A DNA stretch of 64,000 bases from Stappia sediminis (GTDB lineage: Bacteria > Pseudomonadota > Alphaproteobacteria > Rhizobiales > Stappiaceae). The first letter of the stretch is position 1, and every line of letters begins with the position of its first letter. Of the stretch, positions 30,570-39,801 are shown one piece after another. The notes below the pieces were generated by a model. That model was not told the DNA's origin and ran no database searches. It saw only the letters and a program-made list of their open reading frames with translations. Both the position numbers and the translations under genes were made by a program. The stretch covers positions 186,001-250,000 of the forward strand of contig NZ_WUMV01000009.1 in NCBI RefSeq assembly GCF_009826895.1, read 5' to 3'.

Positions 30570-32017
30570 CGGCTCACCTCCCAGGATGTCTTCGGTTCGC
30601 CCGTTTGCTTGTCCTTGTAGTCCTTTAGTAGAATTCCCTCAGACGTCAGTTCATCGCGAATACGATCGGCCTCCGCCCAGTCTTTCGCCGCGCGCGCGGC
30701 AAGACGCTGCGCGATCAGACCCTCCACCCGCTCCGCAAGCGCCGGGTCGGCGGCGCTGGCGATCTCGGTCTTTTCGGCACGTGAGAACATTCCCTTCGGA
30801 TTGAAGCCGAGGAATTCCAGTGCATCCGTCAGCTTCTGCGCCGCTGTGAATTCGCCCTTTCGTGCATCGCGCGCGAAGGCGTGGAGCGCAGCGATCGCAC
30901 GCGGCGTGTTCAGATCGTCGCAAAGGGCGGTGACGATCTCCTCCGGCGGCTTGCGCCCGAAGCCGAGGCTTGTCTCGTTCGCCTTCATGAGTTCGGCCCA
31001 GCGGTCGAGCAGCTTTTCCGCTTCCACCAGCGATTTCTCCGTAAAGTCGAGCGGCTGGCGATATTGCGTCATCAAAAGGACGAGCCGGATCGTCAGGCCG
31101 GGCCATTTCCGCCCGCCGACCTTGTCGGTATCCAGCAGCTCATGCACGGTGAAGAAGTTGCCGAGCGACTTCGACATCTTCTCGCCTTCCACCTGCAGGA
31201 AGCCGTTGTGCAGCCAGTAGCGCGCCATGATCTGCGTGCCGTGGCTGCAGCGCGACTGGGCGAGTTCGTTCTCGTGGTGGGGAAACGTCAGGTCCAGCCC
31301 ACCGCCGTGGATGTCGAACGTCTTGCCCAGATGCTTGCCCGCCATGGCCGAGCATTCGATGTGCCAGCCGGGGCGTCCAGGCGTTTCGATCCCGCATGGG
31401 CTCGTCCAGCCGGGCTCGCCCTCTTTGGAGGGTTTCCAGAGCACGAAATCCATCGGCCCTTTCTTGTAGGGGGCAACCTCGACACGCGCGCCTGCCTTCA
31501 TGTCCTCGACGGATCGGCCGGACAGCTTGCCGTAGTCCGCCATTGAGGAAACGTCGAACAGCACGTGGTCTTCGGCCTCGTAGGCATTGCCCTTTTCGAC
31601 CAGCGTCTCGATCATCGCCTTCATGTCTTCGATGTGCTCGGTCGCGCGAGGCTCGATCGTGGGATCAAGCGCGCCAAGCGCATGCATGTCGGCATGAAAC
31701 TGCGCCGCCGTGCGTTCGGTGAGATCGCGGATCGAAACGCCCTCTTTCGCCGCTCGGGCGTTTATCTTGTCGTCGACGTCAGTGATGTTGCGCACATAGG
31801 TGACGTGATCCTCGCCATAGAGATGGCGCAGGAGACGGTAGAGAACGTCGAAGACGACGACGGGCCGTGCGTTGCCTATATGCGCGTAGTCATAGACGGT
31901 CGGCCCGCACACGTACATGCGCACGTTTTCCGGGTCCTGCGGAACGAATATCTCGCGTCCGCGCGTCAGCGTATTGGTAAGCGTCAGCTCATGCCCGGTG
32001 GGCGTCGCCTCACTCAT
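30566..32017 (-). CDS. cysS: Cysteinyl-tRNA synthetase
   Basis: Class I synthetase, 483 residues. The start ATG 32017 has GGAGG upstream. Visible are [18 protein letters not shown], with the zinc Cys and the HIGH-equivalent HIGN, then [18 protein letters not shown], the zinc-site [14 protein letters not shown], and KMSKSLGNF. It is the first gene of the coupled cysS-gfa-cimA unit. tRNA-Cys lies about 6 kb away on the other strand. Confidence 0.98.
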   Translation of the reverse strand: MSEATPTGHELTLTNTLTRGREIFVPQDPENVRMYVCGPTVYDYAHIGNARPVVVFDVLYRLLRHLYGEDHVTYVRNITDVDDKINARAAKEGVSIRDLTERTAAQFHADMHALGALDPTIEPRATEHIEDMKAMIETLVEKGNAYEAEDHVLFDVSSMADYGKLSGRSVEDMKAGARVEVAPYKKGPMDFVLWKPSKEGEPGWTSPCGIETPGRPGWHIECSAMAGKHLGKTFDIHGGGLDLTFPHHENELAQSRCSHGTQIMARYWLHNGFLQVEGEKMSKSLGNFFTVHELLDTDKVGGRKWPGLTIRLVLLMTQYRQPLDFTEKSLVEAEKLLDRWAELMKANETSLGFGRKPPEEIVTALCDDLNTPRAIAALHAFARDARKGEFTAAQKLTDALEFLGFNPKGMFSRAEKTEIASAADPALAERVEGLIAQRLAARAAKDWAEADRIRDELTSEGILLKDYKDKQTGEPKTSWEVSR

Positions 32018-32784
32018 GCCGATCCGTCTCCTCCAGCGCGAAATTGCCATCGCGCGGTAAACAAATTGAAAGAGGTGATCGCTCGCATGCGGCGGACCAT
32101 CCTCCAGCCGGCTGGCCGGGGCGTCCGTCTCAAGGCCCCTTGGGGCGCATCTGCATGAGGAGAACGGCCACAGCCAGCGATGTCGCTAGCTGCAAATAAT
32201 GATCGTCGGAATGATCGTCTTCGCGGCCGTTGTCATGACAGAAGCTTTTGACCCGAATGACCCTGCCGGTCAACCCCCGAGCGCGAGGCAAAGACATGGA
32301 TCGAAGCGTTTACGAACCTGAACGGCAGCTAAATCGTCCCCTCAGGCTGCGTTCAATGGCATTCGGGTAGGTTTGCGGCATCATCAGTACCCGAGTTGCG
32401 AGAACCGTCCGATGCACCAGCACCTCCTTGCCTTCGCCGCACGCGCCTTCATCCTGACAGCTCTTTTTGCGCCGTTCCTGATGCTCGCGGGCGTTGTAGC
32501 TTCGCCGCGCGAACCTGCCGGTGCATATGCGGCGCATGCGCAGTGCCTGCCTGGAGCCGGCTTTTGTCGTTCTGTAAAATTTTAGGGTTTCCGTTGAGAA
32601 ATCATCGGCTTTTCCAAGAATAATCGGTGTGCGTTCCCGGCGTCTCTTGAAATCGATACACCGGATGTGGATATACTTCTGGCGCTATTCCGTCGCGTAC
32701 CGCGCCTTGCCGCAATTGCGTCCGACAATGTGGCAAAGAACCCAATCCCCGTGCGTCTACCGGGTCCAACGATGGTCGATGGTC
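32018..32784. other. 767-bp region without a convincing gene
   Basis: Divergent region between cysS and the ArsR regulator; it should contain both promoters. A 57-codon + frame from ATG 32412 has a hydrophobic helix (AARAFILTALFAPFLMLAGVV) and could be a small membrane peptide, but it has no Shine-Dalgarno and no recognisable homologue. Nothing else is clear. Confidence 0.45.
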
Positions 32785-33120
32785 ATGAACCCTCTTGAGG
32801 ACAAGGCGGAAGAAGCCGCCACCTTCCTGAAGATGCTGGCGTCAGCGCCGCGTCTCATGCTCCTTTGCCACATGGCGGAGGAAGAGGTGAGTGTCGGCCA
32901 GCTTGCGGATCTCACCGGCATGCGAATGCCGACGGTGTCCCAGCAGCTGGCGCTTTTGCGCGCGCAAGGAATCGTCGCCACCCGCCGCGACGGGACGACC
33001 ATCTACTACAGGCTCGCGAGCGAAGCCGCCAAGGATGTGATGCACCTTCTCCAGCGCCATTTCTGCCCGCCGGAAGTGCTCGCCGCCGCCAAACAGGGGC
33101 TTGCAGAGACCGCGGGCTGA
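32785..33120 (+). CDS. ArsR-family winged-helix regulator
   Basis: 111 residues from ATG 32785 (ATG 32779 is equally in frame). An N-terminal helix pair (EEAATFLKMLASAPRLMLLCHMAEEEVSVGQLAD) leads to the recognition helix GMRMPTVSQQLALLRAQGIV and the beta-wing RRDGTTIYYRL. It has no CxC metal motif in the recognition helix; the single Cys34 and C-terminal Cys near HFCPPE do not form a classical arsenic site. It may sense something other than arsenic, such as redox or sulfur status. The target is unknown. It converges with CreA. Confidence 0.88.
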   Translation: MNPLEDKAEEAATFLKMLASAPRLMLLCHMAEEEVSVGQLADLTGMRMPTVSQQLALLRAQGIVATRRDGTTIYYRLASEAAKDVMHLLQRHFCPPEVLAAAKQGLAETAG

Positions 33121-33150
33121 CAGCATCGGCGGTTCGCCGGATCGGCGCTG

Positions 33151-33660
33151 CTATTCGTCGAGCCAATCCCCGCAGCGCGGCGCAGCCTTGTCGCCCCACG
33201 GCATGATCGGCACGGTCGACGTCGAATTCTTTGGGCTACCCTCGATGATCTTGTCGGAATAGACCAGATAGACGAGCACATTGCGTTTCGTGTCGCAGCC
33301 GCGCACGATCCGCATTTTCTTGAACAGGAACGAGCGGCGCTGGCGGAACATCTCGTCGCCCTGCTCGAATTTTTCCTTGAAGGTTACGGGACCCACCTGC
33401 CGGCAGGCGAGCGAGATATCCGACACTTCTTCCGCCACGCCGATCCAGCCGGAAATCCCGCCCTTTTCCGGCACCGTGAAATGGCACGCCACGCCTTCGA
33501 TCAGCGGATCGTCTATCGCATAGGTCGCGAGCTTGTGGTCCGGCGTCAGGAATTTCCAGACGGTCGATTTCTTGAATATCAGGTCGGGTTCGTCCTGGGC
33601 GTGAGCCACGCTCGCGGCCGCTGAAATCAAGGTCGCCACGGCAAGTCCGGCAAGGCGCAT
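33151..33660 (-). CDS. creA: CreA-family exported protein
   Basis: 169 residues with a signal peptide ending near VAHAQ. The conserved core includes FKKSTVWKFLTPDHKLATYAIDDPLIEGVACHFT, GGISGWIGVAEEVSDISLACRQVGP, and DTKRNVLVYLVYSDKIIEGSPKNSTSTVP, which are strong CreA signatures. CreA proteins are periplasmic and of unknown function. GGAG precedes the ATG. Confidence 0.93.
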   Translation of the reverse strand: MRLAGLAVATLISAAASVAHAQDEPDLIFKKSTVWKFLTPDHKLATYAIDDPLIEGVACHFTVPEKGGISGWIGVAEEVSDISLACRQVGPVTFKEKFEQGDEMFRQRRSFLFKKMRIVRGCDTKRNVLVYLVYSDKIIEGSPKNSTSTVPIMPWGDKAAPRCGDWLDE

Positions 33661-33735
33661 CAGAATACTCCGTTCGGTTGCACGAAAGGCATATAGGAAC
33701 TCTCCCGTCCCCTCGCGACCGGTGAATGCGGAATT

Positions 33736-34767
33736 CTACTGCGCTGCGTCTTCTTCCTGGAGCACCACCTCGTCGGTATCGTCCTCGCCGTTCGAGGACG
33801 CATCTGGCGCTTCGGCCACGCCTTGAAGGGCCTCCCACATCTCGCGGTCGCGCTCCTCGGTCCAGATCACGGGGTGATCGATGCCCGATGCCTCGTCGAA
33901 AGCACGCGCGACATTGAAGGGCATGCAGTGCTCGTAGATTGCGAAATCCGAAAACTTCGGATCCATCGCCGCACGTACGGCCTCGTAGCACTCGGCGAGC
34001 GAGGCGCCATCATTGACGGCCCTTTTCGTGGTCTCGAAAAGCGTGACGATGAAGCCGCGCGTAAGGTCGATCGCCCCGTCCGCCGCCTCCGCTCCCATCA
34101 GCGCATCCCCTCGCCCGGGCATCAGCGCTTTCGGCCTGAACGCCTTGATCCGGTCAAGCGTCTTCGGCCAGTCGGCAAGGTGGGCATCGCCGCAATAACA
34201 TGCGGAACGATGCTCCACGAGATCGCCCGCGAACATGACACCGGCGTCCGGAACGTAGCAGACGATGTCACCCATCGTGTGACCACGGCCGAGCGTTGAC
34301 AGGCGAACCTCCCTCTTTCCGAGCCAGACGGACATGGCCGAGGAAAAAGTGAAGCTCGGCCATGTCAGGCCGGGAATCGATTCCGCATCCCGAAAAAGCC
34401 TCGGGAAGCGACCCATTTCGCTTTTCCTGTCGGCCTCGCCGCGCTCGGCGATCATTCGGCGGGTCAGGTCGGAAGCGATGACGTTGTCCGCTTCCAGGCC
34501 GGAGGCGCCGAGAGTACGGACCGCATGATAGTGGGTAAGCGCGAGATGACGAATCGGCTTGCTCGTTACCTTGCGAATTTTGTCGACCACTTTTTCAGCC
34601 ATCGCAGGCGTCGCCTGCGCATCTATCACGAGCACGCTGTCGTCGCCGACGACAACTCCGGTATTCGGGTCGCCCTCGGCGGTGAAGGCATAGCAGCCCC
34701 GGCCGATCTCGTTGAAGGAAATAGACTTTTCTTCCGTATCGCCGACGGATGCGAACTCTTTACTCAT
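33736..34767 (-). CDS. Metallo-beta-lactamase-fold protein with a degenerate metal motif
   Basis: 343 residues from ATG 34767, no signal peptide. The fold is clear: the strand/loop DDSVLVIDAQATP, the TLGRGHTMGDIVCYVPDAGVMFAGDLVEH segment, and a helical C-terminal extension ending in an acidic tail. The usual HxHxDH zinc motif reads HYHAVR: His79 and His81 are kept, but Val83-Arg84 replace Asp-His. At most one zinc site can be of standard type. I believe related rhizobial proteins share this change, so it may define a subfamily rather than a dead gene. The substrate is unknown. Confidence 0.85.
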   Translation of the reverse strand: MSKEFASVGDTEEKSISFNEIGRGCYAFTAEGDPNTGVVVGDDSVLVIDAQATPAMAEKVVDKIRKVTSKPIRHLALTHYHAVRTLGASGLEADNVIASDLTRRMIAERGEADRKSEMGRFPRLFRDAESIPGLTWPSFTFSSAMSVWLGKREVRLSTLGRGHTMGDIVCYVPDAGVMFAGDLVEHRSACYCGDAHLADWPKTLDRIKAFRPKALMPGRGDALMGAEAADGAIDLTRGFIVTLFETTKRAVNDGASLAECYEAVRAAMDPKFSDFAIYEHCMPFNVARAFDEASGIDHPVIWTEERDREMWEALQGVAEAPDASSNGEDDTDEVVLQEEDAAQ

Positions 34768-34825
34768 TGACCCGACTTTCAGTGTTTTTACTGGCGAGGC
34801 GTCACTTCGGAACCGCATCTTCCGA

Positions 34826-35203
34826 TCAGATGCTCAATTCCATAAGGCGCACTGCCGCCACCAGCGGCGAGATTGTTCCAACCCCGAACAGGCTGCACAG
34901 GCTCAGAACTCCCAGGCATACCGTGACCCATTCAAGTAGTTTCCGCCCCTCGCTTCGTGCCAGATACCATAGGCGCCAGTGGATGATTATTGACGCCAGA
35001 ACAAGTATTGACGCGAGCGACCAAGCTTCAACGTTATACGTGACTTTAAGTAACATGAATATTACCCCAGTCACTATGGGAGTAAAGAAGCCCAACAACG
35101 GCAAAATAAAGACGTGGCACGACACCAGCCAAAACAGCGCCGCACTTTGCGGAGGCGGTTTGGACGCCTTCGAGCTTCCGGTCGTGCCATCAGACTCCGT
35201 CAA
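34826..35203 (-). CDS. Hypothetical membrane protein, 125 residues
   Basis: Three to four hydrophobic helices (about 22-50, 62-76, 90-112) follow a Ser/Pro-rich cytoplasmic tail. No family recognised. The gene is visibly more AT-rich than its neighbours and uses codons such as TTA and ATA that are rare nearby, which suggests recent acquisition or weak selection. It is divergent from the MarR gene. Confidence 0.5.
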   Translation of the reverse strand: MTESDGTTGSSKASKPPPQSAALFWLVSCHVFILPLLGFFTPIVTGVIFMLLKVTYNVEAWSLASILVLASIIIHWRLWYLARSEGRKLLEWVTVCLGVLSLCSLFGVGTISPLVAAVRLMELSI

Positions 35204-35324
35204 TTGATTTCACCTGCAACAATCTTCACTTGAGCTGATGGGATTGATAGTCTGGATACGCGAAGCGCTATTTCTCAGCGTGATCCGATTCAAAAAATCA
35301 AGGGTCGGAGATAGAGGGCGATCG

Positions 35325-35828
35325 ATGAACCGGCAAGAACAAAAGGGTGACCGTGCCCTGCTCGAATTGGAAAACTTCCTGCCCTACCGCTTGAATGTCC
35401 TTGCTGAAACCGTCAGCCAGTCGCTTGCCCGCTTTTACGAAAGCCGCTTCGGCATTGCCATACCCGAATGGCGGGTGGTCGCCACCCTCGGTCAGTACGG
35501 CAGGATGACGGCAAAGGATATCGGCGCACACAGCCGCATGCACAAGACGAAGGTCAGCCGCGCCGTGGCCTCTTTGGAAAAAAAGAGCCTTGTCGAGCGT
35601 CAGCCGAACATCGAGGACATGCGTGAAAGCTTTCTCGAACTCACGCCCAAAGGGCGAAAGATCTATGCAGAGCTTACCCCGGATGCCCTCGCCTTTTCCC
35701 GCGCACTCGTCGCCTCGTTGTCACCGGAAGAACAGGAATCGCTCGAAAGGATACTGGAACAACTGACGGAAACATCCTTTCGGCTGGCAGGTGAAATGCT
35801 CCTTGCAAGAGACAAAGGGCGGTCATGA
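35325..35828 (+). CDS. MarR-family transcriptional regulator
   Basis: 167 residues from ATG 35325, which has GGAG about 15 bases and AGGG about 8 bases upstream. Winged-helix core: PEWRVVATLGQYGRMTAKDIGAHSRMHKTKVSRAVASLEKKSLVERQPNIEDMRESFLELTPKG contains the recognition helix (about 70-88) and the wing, where MarR proteins usually have DRR. Dimerisation helices lie at both ends. The ligand and target are unknown; the divergent membrane-protein gene is one candidate target. Confidence 0.93.
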   Translation: MNRQEQKGDRALLELENFLPYRLNVLAETVSQSLARFYESRFGIAIPEWRVVATLGQYGRMTAKDIGAHSRMHKTKVSRAVASLEKKSLVERQPNIEDMRESFLELTPKGRKIYAELTPDALAFSRALVASLSPEEQESLERILEQLTETSFRLAGEMLLARDKGRS

Positions 35829-35943
35829 GCAAAAAGCCTCGCTTGTTTCCCTCTCTTTCCGCTGAGATAGTCTTTATCGAGTGATCGGTTGCGCATCAGG
35901 TGCATCTTGCACCCGCAATCCGTCGGGAAGGACGTTTGAAGGC

Positions 35944-37137
35944 ATGCCGGATATCCGCTCGATCAGGGCGCGGGTTGCAGCCGTGGTCATCACGGCAGGT
36001 TTTGGCGCTCTCTTGGCGCCTCCCGCTATCGCGGCGGATTGCGAGGTGCTGGAAGCGCGCCTGGCGGCACTTGGGCGCGCCGCATCCGTCCACCCCGAAT
36101 ACGCGAAGTGGAATGCGGCAGCCACGCGTCAGGCCATGGCGTTGCGCACCGCGGAGCATGATGCCCTGCGCTACGGCTGTGCAGACGGCGATCTCGGTTC
36201 GGCCTGCGAACCGATGATGACGAAGATCGAGCGCATGCGCGCCAATCTCGAGAAGATGGAAGCGCTGCGCGATCGCTATGCCGGCCCGTCCGGCGAAAAC
36301 GACACAAGGCGCGCAGCGCTTGAGCGGCAATTCGAACGGCAGGGCTGCATTGAAGAAATAGCCTCCCCATGGCCATCGCACGAAGAAGACCAGTCCGAAG
36401 CCGGCTTCACCAGCCGGCGGGAGGGGGATGCTTCGCTCGGCATATCCTCGCGCCACCGCGATGGCGCGAACCGGTCTCGCGCCGCTTACGCGCGCAACAA
36501 CCAGCCGCGTGAGGAGGAGCAGGGCCTCGCTTCGGCGCGTTTCGGAAGCGGATATTACCGCACGCTCTGCGTCAGGACCTGTGACGGCTATTATTTTCCG
36601 GTCAGCTTCAGGACGACGAAATACGGCTTCGGGCGCGACGAGATCATCTGCCGCTCCATGTGCCCGGCAGTGGAAACCTCGCTCTACGTTCATCTCAATC
36701 CCGGCGAATCGGCGGAAGAGATGGTTTCCCTCGAAGGCATCCCCTACCGGAAGCAGGAAAACGCGTTCGTTTTCCGCAATAAATTCGTCGAAGGCTGCAG
36801 TTGCCAGGGTGATCCCCGGCGGAAAGAAGCAATCGCGAGTCTGATCAGAAGCGGAGACATTCAGGCCCGACCCAACGCGAATACGCAGTCGTTCGAGCCG
36901 GACACGCTCGTTTCCGGCATGGAGAATCGCCTGCCGGCCCCCGTTATCCCCGATGGCGCCGATCCCGACACGGCAATGAACATCCGCCTCGGTTTCGCAC
37001 CCGAGGCATCGTCACCGTCCGTTTCGAAACTCGGCGACAGCCGAAAAGAAGAGCCGAAACCCGTCATCGCAAAGCCCGCCGATCCGGGCAAGAGCAACGT
37101 CAGGATAGTCGGTCCAAGGTATTACGTCGCCCAATGA
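35944..37137 (+). CDS. DUF2865-family exported protein
   Basis: 397 residues from ATG 35944. A signal peptide ends near PPAIAAD. A helical region follows with paired cysteines ([12 protein letters not shown]..., [15 protein letters not shown]). The most conserved part is [21 protein letters not shown], then [10 protein letters not shown] and [10 protein letters not shown], a cysteine-rich periplasmic domain typical of DUF2865. The function is unknown. Its last 38 bases overlap the 3' end of the convergent gltX gene. Confidence 0.85.
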   Translation: MPDIRSIRARVAAVVITAGFGALLAPPAIAADCEVLEARLAALGRAASVHPEYAKWNAAATRQAMALRTAEHDALRYGCADGDLGSACEPMMTKIERMRANLEKMEALRDRYAGPSGENDTRRAALERQFERQGCIEEIASPWPSHEEDQSEAGFTSRREGDASLGISSRHRDGANRSRAAYARNNQPREEEQGLASARFGSGYYRTLCVRTCDGYYFPVSFRTTKYGFGRDEIICRSMCPAVETSLYVHLNPGESAEEMVSLEGIPYRKQENAFVFRNKFVEGCSCQGDPRRKEAIASLIRSGDIQARPNANTQSFEPDTLVSGMENRLPAPVIPDGADPDTAMNIRLGFAPEASSPSVSKLGDSRKEEPKPVIAKPADPGKSNVRIVGPRYYVAQ

Positions 37138-38461
37138 CGGGCAGGAAGCGCTTCATGTCGGGTCCGTGGTCGAGGCCCGTAATCGCCTTCCTGAGCGGCA
37201 TAAAAAGCCCCCGTCCCTTGCGCCCGGTCTTTTCCTTGAGGAGTTTCGTCCACTCGCTCCAGGTTTCTTCCGACCATGGTTCGTCCGGCAGGCAATCGCC
37301 GGCAAGCGCGACAAATTCTCGATCTTCGTCGTCGACCTTCGGCTTGGCCGGCCCGGTCACCACCTTCCACCAGCCGAGCGCATCCGAGACGGTTTCGCAA
37401 TTTTCGCGAATCGCACCCCAGAACGCGGCATTGCCTTCGGTTCCAAGCTCCTTCAGCCGTTCCGCCACCTCTTCATAGCTCATCGCATGCACCAGCTTGG
37501 CATTCAGAGGCCTGAGGTCGGCAGGGTCGAATTTCGCTGCGGATTTGGAGACGCTTGCAAGGTCCAGCGTTACCGCCAGTTCTTCCATTGTCGCAATCGG
37601 CTCGATCGCGTGGCTCGTGCCCGTCAGCACGGCAAGCGAGGCAACCGCCATCGGCTCCAGCCCGTCATCGCGCAAAGCTCTCAGCGACAGGGCGCCCGAG
37701 CGCTTGGAAAGGCCCTCTCCGTCGGCCGTCGTCAGCAGGTTGTGATGGGCGAAAATCGGCGGCTCCGCGCCAAGCGCCCGAAAAATCGCGATCTGCACGC
37801 CGGTGTTGGCGATATGGTCTTCGCCCCGGATGACGTGGCTCACGCCCATGTCGATATCGTCCAGGATCGAAGGGAACGTGTAGAGGTAACTGCCGTCAGC
37901 GCGGATCAGCACGGGATCGGAGAGCGATGCAAGATCGACCGTCTGCGGCCCGCGGCAAAGGTCGTCCCAATGCACTTCGGTTCGCTCGGTCCTGAACGGA
38001 TCGTCGGTGAAATTCGGCAGCAGGAAGCGCCAATGCGGCTTGCGGCCTTCCGCCTCCAGCGTCGCCTGCTGCTCGTCGGTCAGCTTCAGGCCGGCGCGGT
38101 CGTAGACGGGCGGGCGTCCGAGCGCTCTTGCCCGCCGCCTGCGCCGTTCCAGTTCGTCCGGCGTTTCGTAGCAGGGGTAGATGAGGCCTCGCGCTTTCAG
38201 CTTTTCTGCCGCTGCATCATAAATGGCGATCCGCTGCGACTGGCGCTCCACCCGGTGCGGGTGAATGCCGAGCCAGGCAAGATCCTCCGCTATCGCATCC
38301 GCATATTCGGCGCGCGAACGCTCACGGTCGGTATCGTCGTAGCGCAGCACGAACTTTCCGCCATTCTTCAGCGCGAAAAGCCAGTTCATCAACGCCGGAC
38401 GGGCATTGCCGATGTGGAGATAGCCGGTCGGGGACGGGGCAAAACGAACGGTAACAGACAT
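37100..38461 (-). CDS. gltX: Glutamyl-tRNA synthetase
   Basis: Class I synthetase, 453 residues. [18 protein letters not shown] carries the HIGH motif near residue 17. [15 protein letters not shown] and [12 protein letters not shown] (the KMSKS equivalent) follow. The C-terminal anticodon domain is shorter than in many bacteria. Alphaproteobacteria often have two gltX genes, and from sequence alone I cannot say whether this one charges tRNA-Glu, tRNA-Gln or both. It converges on and overlaps the DUF2865 gene. Confidence 0.96.
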   Translation of the reverse strand: MSVTVRFAPSPTGYLHIGNARPALMNWLFALKNGGKFVLRYDDTDRERSRAEYADAIAEDLAWLGIHPHRVERQSQRIAIYDAAAEKLKARGLIYPCYETPDELERRRRRARALGRPPVYDRAGLKLTDEQQATLEAEGRKPHWRFLLPNFTDDPFRTERTEVHWDDLCRGPQTVDLASLSDPVLIRADGSYLYTFPSILDDIDMGVSHVIRGEDHIANTGVQIAIFRALGAEPPIFAHHNLLTTADGEGLSKRSGALSLRALRDDGLEPMAVASLAVLTGTSHAIEPIATMEELAVTLDLASVSKSAAKFDPADLRPLNAKLVHAMSYEEVAERLKELGTEGNAAFWGAIRENCETVSDALGWWKVVTGPAKPKVDDEDREFVALAGDCLPDEPWSEETWSEWTKLLKEKTGRKGRGLFMPLRKAITGLDHGPDMKRFLPVIGRRNTLDRLS

Positions 38462-38506
38462 GGGCGAAGTCCCTACCCAAATTGAAGCTTTCCGGCAAGA
38501 GCGGGA

Positions 38507-39727
38507 TCAGGCGGTCGCATTCATCCGCCGCGTGACCCGTACGGAAATAACGCCCATCAGCATTGCGACACCGACACAATAGACCGCCATGGCCACCATC
38601 TGCGTCTCGTAAGGTACGCCGATGTCGATCAGCCAGCCCGTGACGCCCGGCCCAAGGGCGGAGGACAGCACCATCATCGCCACGACGATGGAGCGGATCG
38701 CACCGAGGTGGCGCGTGCCGTAGACCTCCGGCCACAGCGCGCCGACAAGCGTGGAGGATATGCCATAGGTTACACCCAGCAGCATCATGAAGATGAAGGC
38801 GGCGATCGGATGCGTAATCCCGGCAAGCGCGAGGCACGCCGCAGCAAGCGGCAGAAGAAACGCCGGCAGGATCCGCACCGCGGTGAACCTGTCGACCAGC
38901 CAGCCTGTAACCAGCGCGAAAACGATGGTCATGATCGCCATCGCCGTGAAAGCCGAGGCGAAAAGCTCCATCGTCCAGCCGCGCAACTCCACCAGATAGA
39001 CCTGGTGGAAAAAGATCGTCGTGCCGATGAAGGCCGGCGCCAGCGTTCCACAGGACATGATCCAGAATGCGGGATCGCGCAGCACTTCGCCGCGCGTCCA
39101 CTGACGGCCTGTTTCCGGCGCGCCGGAAACCTTCTTTGCACGCGGCGTACGCTCGATCTGCAACAGCCACAAAAGCGCGGGCAAGCCGACAAGCACGAGA
39201 AGCCCCGCTGCGATCCACCAGCCGCCGCGCCAGCCGACGACGGCAAAAAGAGCGACGAAAATCAATGGCAGCGTCGCCTCGCCGATCTGGTGGCCGAGTG
39301 TCGCCATCGAAACCGCCCGGCCGCGTTCGGCGGAATACCATCGCCCCATCGCCGTCATCGCCGCATGCGTCATCATTCCCTGGCCGAACAACCTGAGACC
39401 GTAGATCACGACGAAGAGCATCCACACGGACGAGACGTTCGCCATGCCGATGCAAAAAAGCGCAAGACCCAGAATCACCCCGGTCGAAATAACCGCGATC
39501 GAATGGTCGTCGACGATCTTGCCGAACATCGCGAGTGTTGCCGCGGAAAACAGCGTCGCCATCATGTAGAGCCCGCCGAAGTCGCCATGCGACAGCGAGA
39601 ACGTTTCGCGCAGGTCGCCTGCGACGAGCGAAATGAAGAACGTCTGGCCGAAGCTTGAAAACAGCGTCAGCAGCAGGCCCGCCGAAAGCCAGCGGATGTT
39701 TGCGACCACAAACCTGTATGTCGACAT
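38507..39727 (-). CDS. MFS transporter
   Basis: Twelve-helix permease, 406 residues from ATG 39727 (GGTGAGG upstream). Helix 2/3 loop GKIVDDHS and the segment GLRLFGQGMMTHAAMTAMGRWYSAERGRAVSMATLGHQIGEATLP fit the oxalate/formate-antiporter or NreB-like branch of the major facilitator superfamily. The two six-helix halves are joined by a basic loop (RTPRAKK). The substrate is unknown. It sits between gltX and nadE on the same strand. Confidence 0.92.
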   Translation of the reverse strand: MSTYRFVVANIRWLSAGLLLTLFSSFGQTFFISLVAGDLRETFSLSHGDFGGLYMMATLFSAATLAMFGKIVDDHSIAVISTGVILGLALFCIGMANVSSVWMLFVVIYGLRLFGQGMMTHAAMTAMGRWYSAERGRAVSMATLGHQIGEATLPLIFVALFAVVGWRGGWWIAAGLLVLVGLPALLWLLQIERTPRAKKVSGAPETGRQWTRGEVLRDPAFWIMSCGTLAPAFIGTTIFFHQVYLVELRGWTMELFASAFTAMAIMTIVFALVTGWLVDRFTAVRILPAFLLPLAAACLALAGITHPIAAFIFMMLLGVTYGISSTLVGALWPEVYGTRHLGAIRSIVVAMMVLSSALGPGVTGWLIDIGVPYETQMVAMAVYCVGVAMLMGVISVRVTRRMNATA

Positions 39728-39801
39728 TGCGATTGCCTCACCGGCGATAACCGGGTCTTGGGTTTGAAAAGACCGGGTGCTGCGCCCGCACTCCTTTGAG
39801 A

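Noticed and set aside
32412-32585. 57-codon hydrophobic frame
   Set aside because: It has a plausible membrane helix but no ribosome site, an Arg/Pro/Cys-rich end and no recognisable relatives; kept only as a note on the intergenic region.
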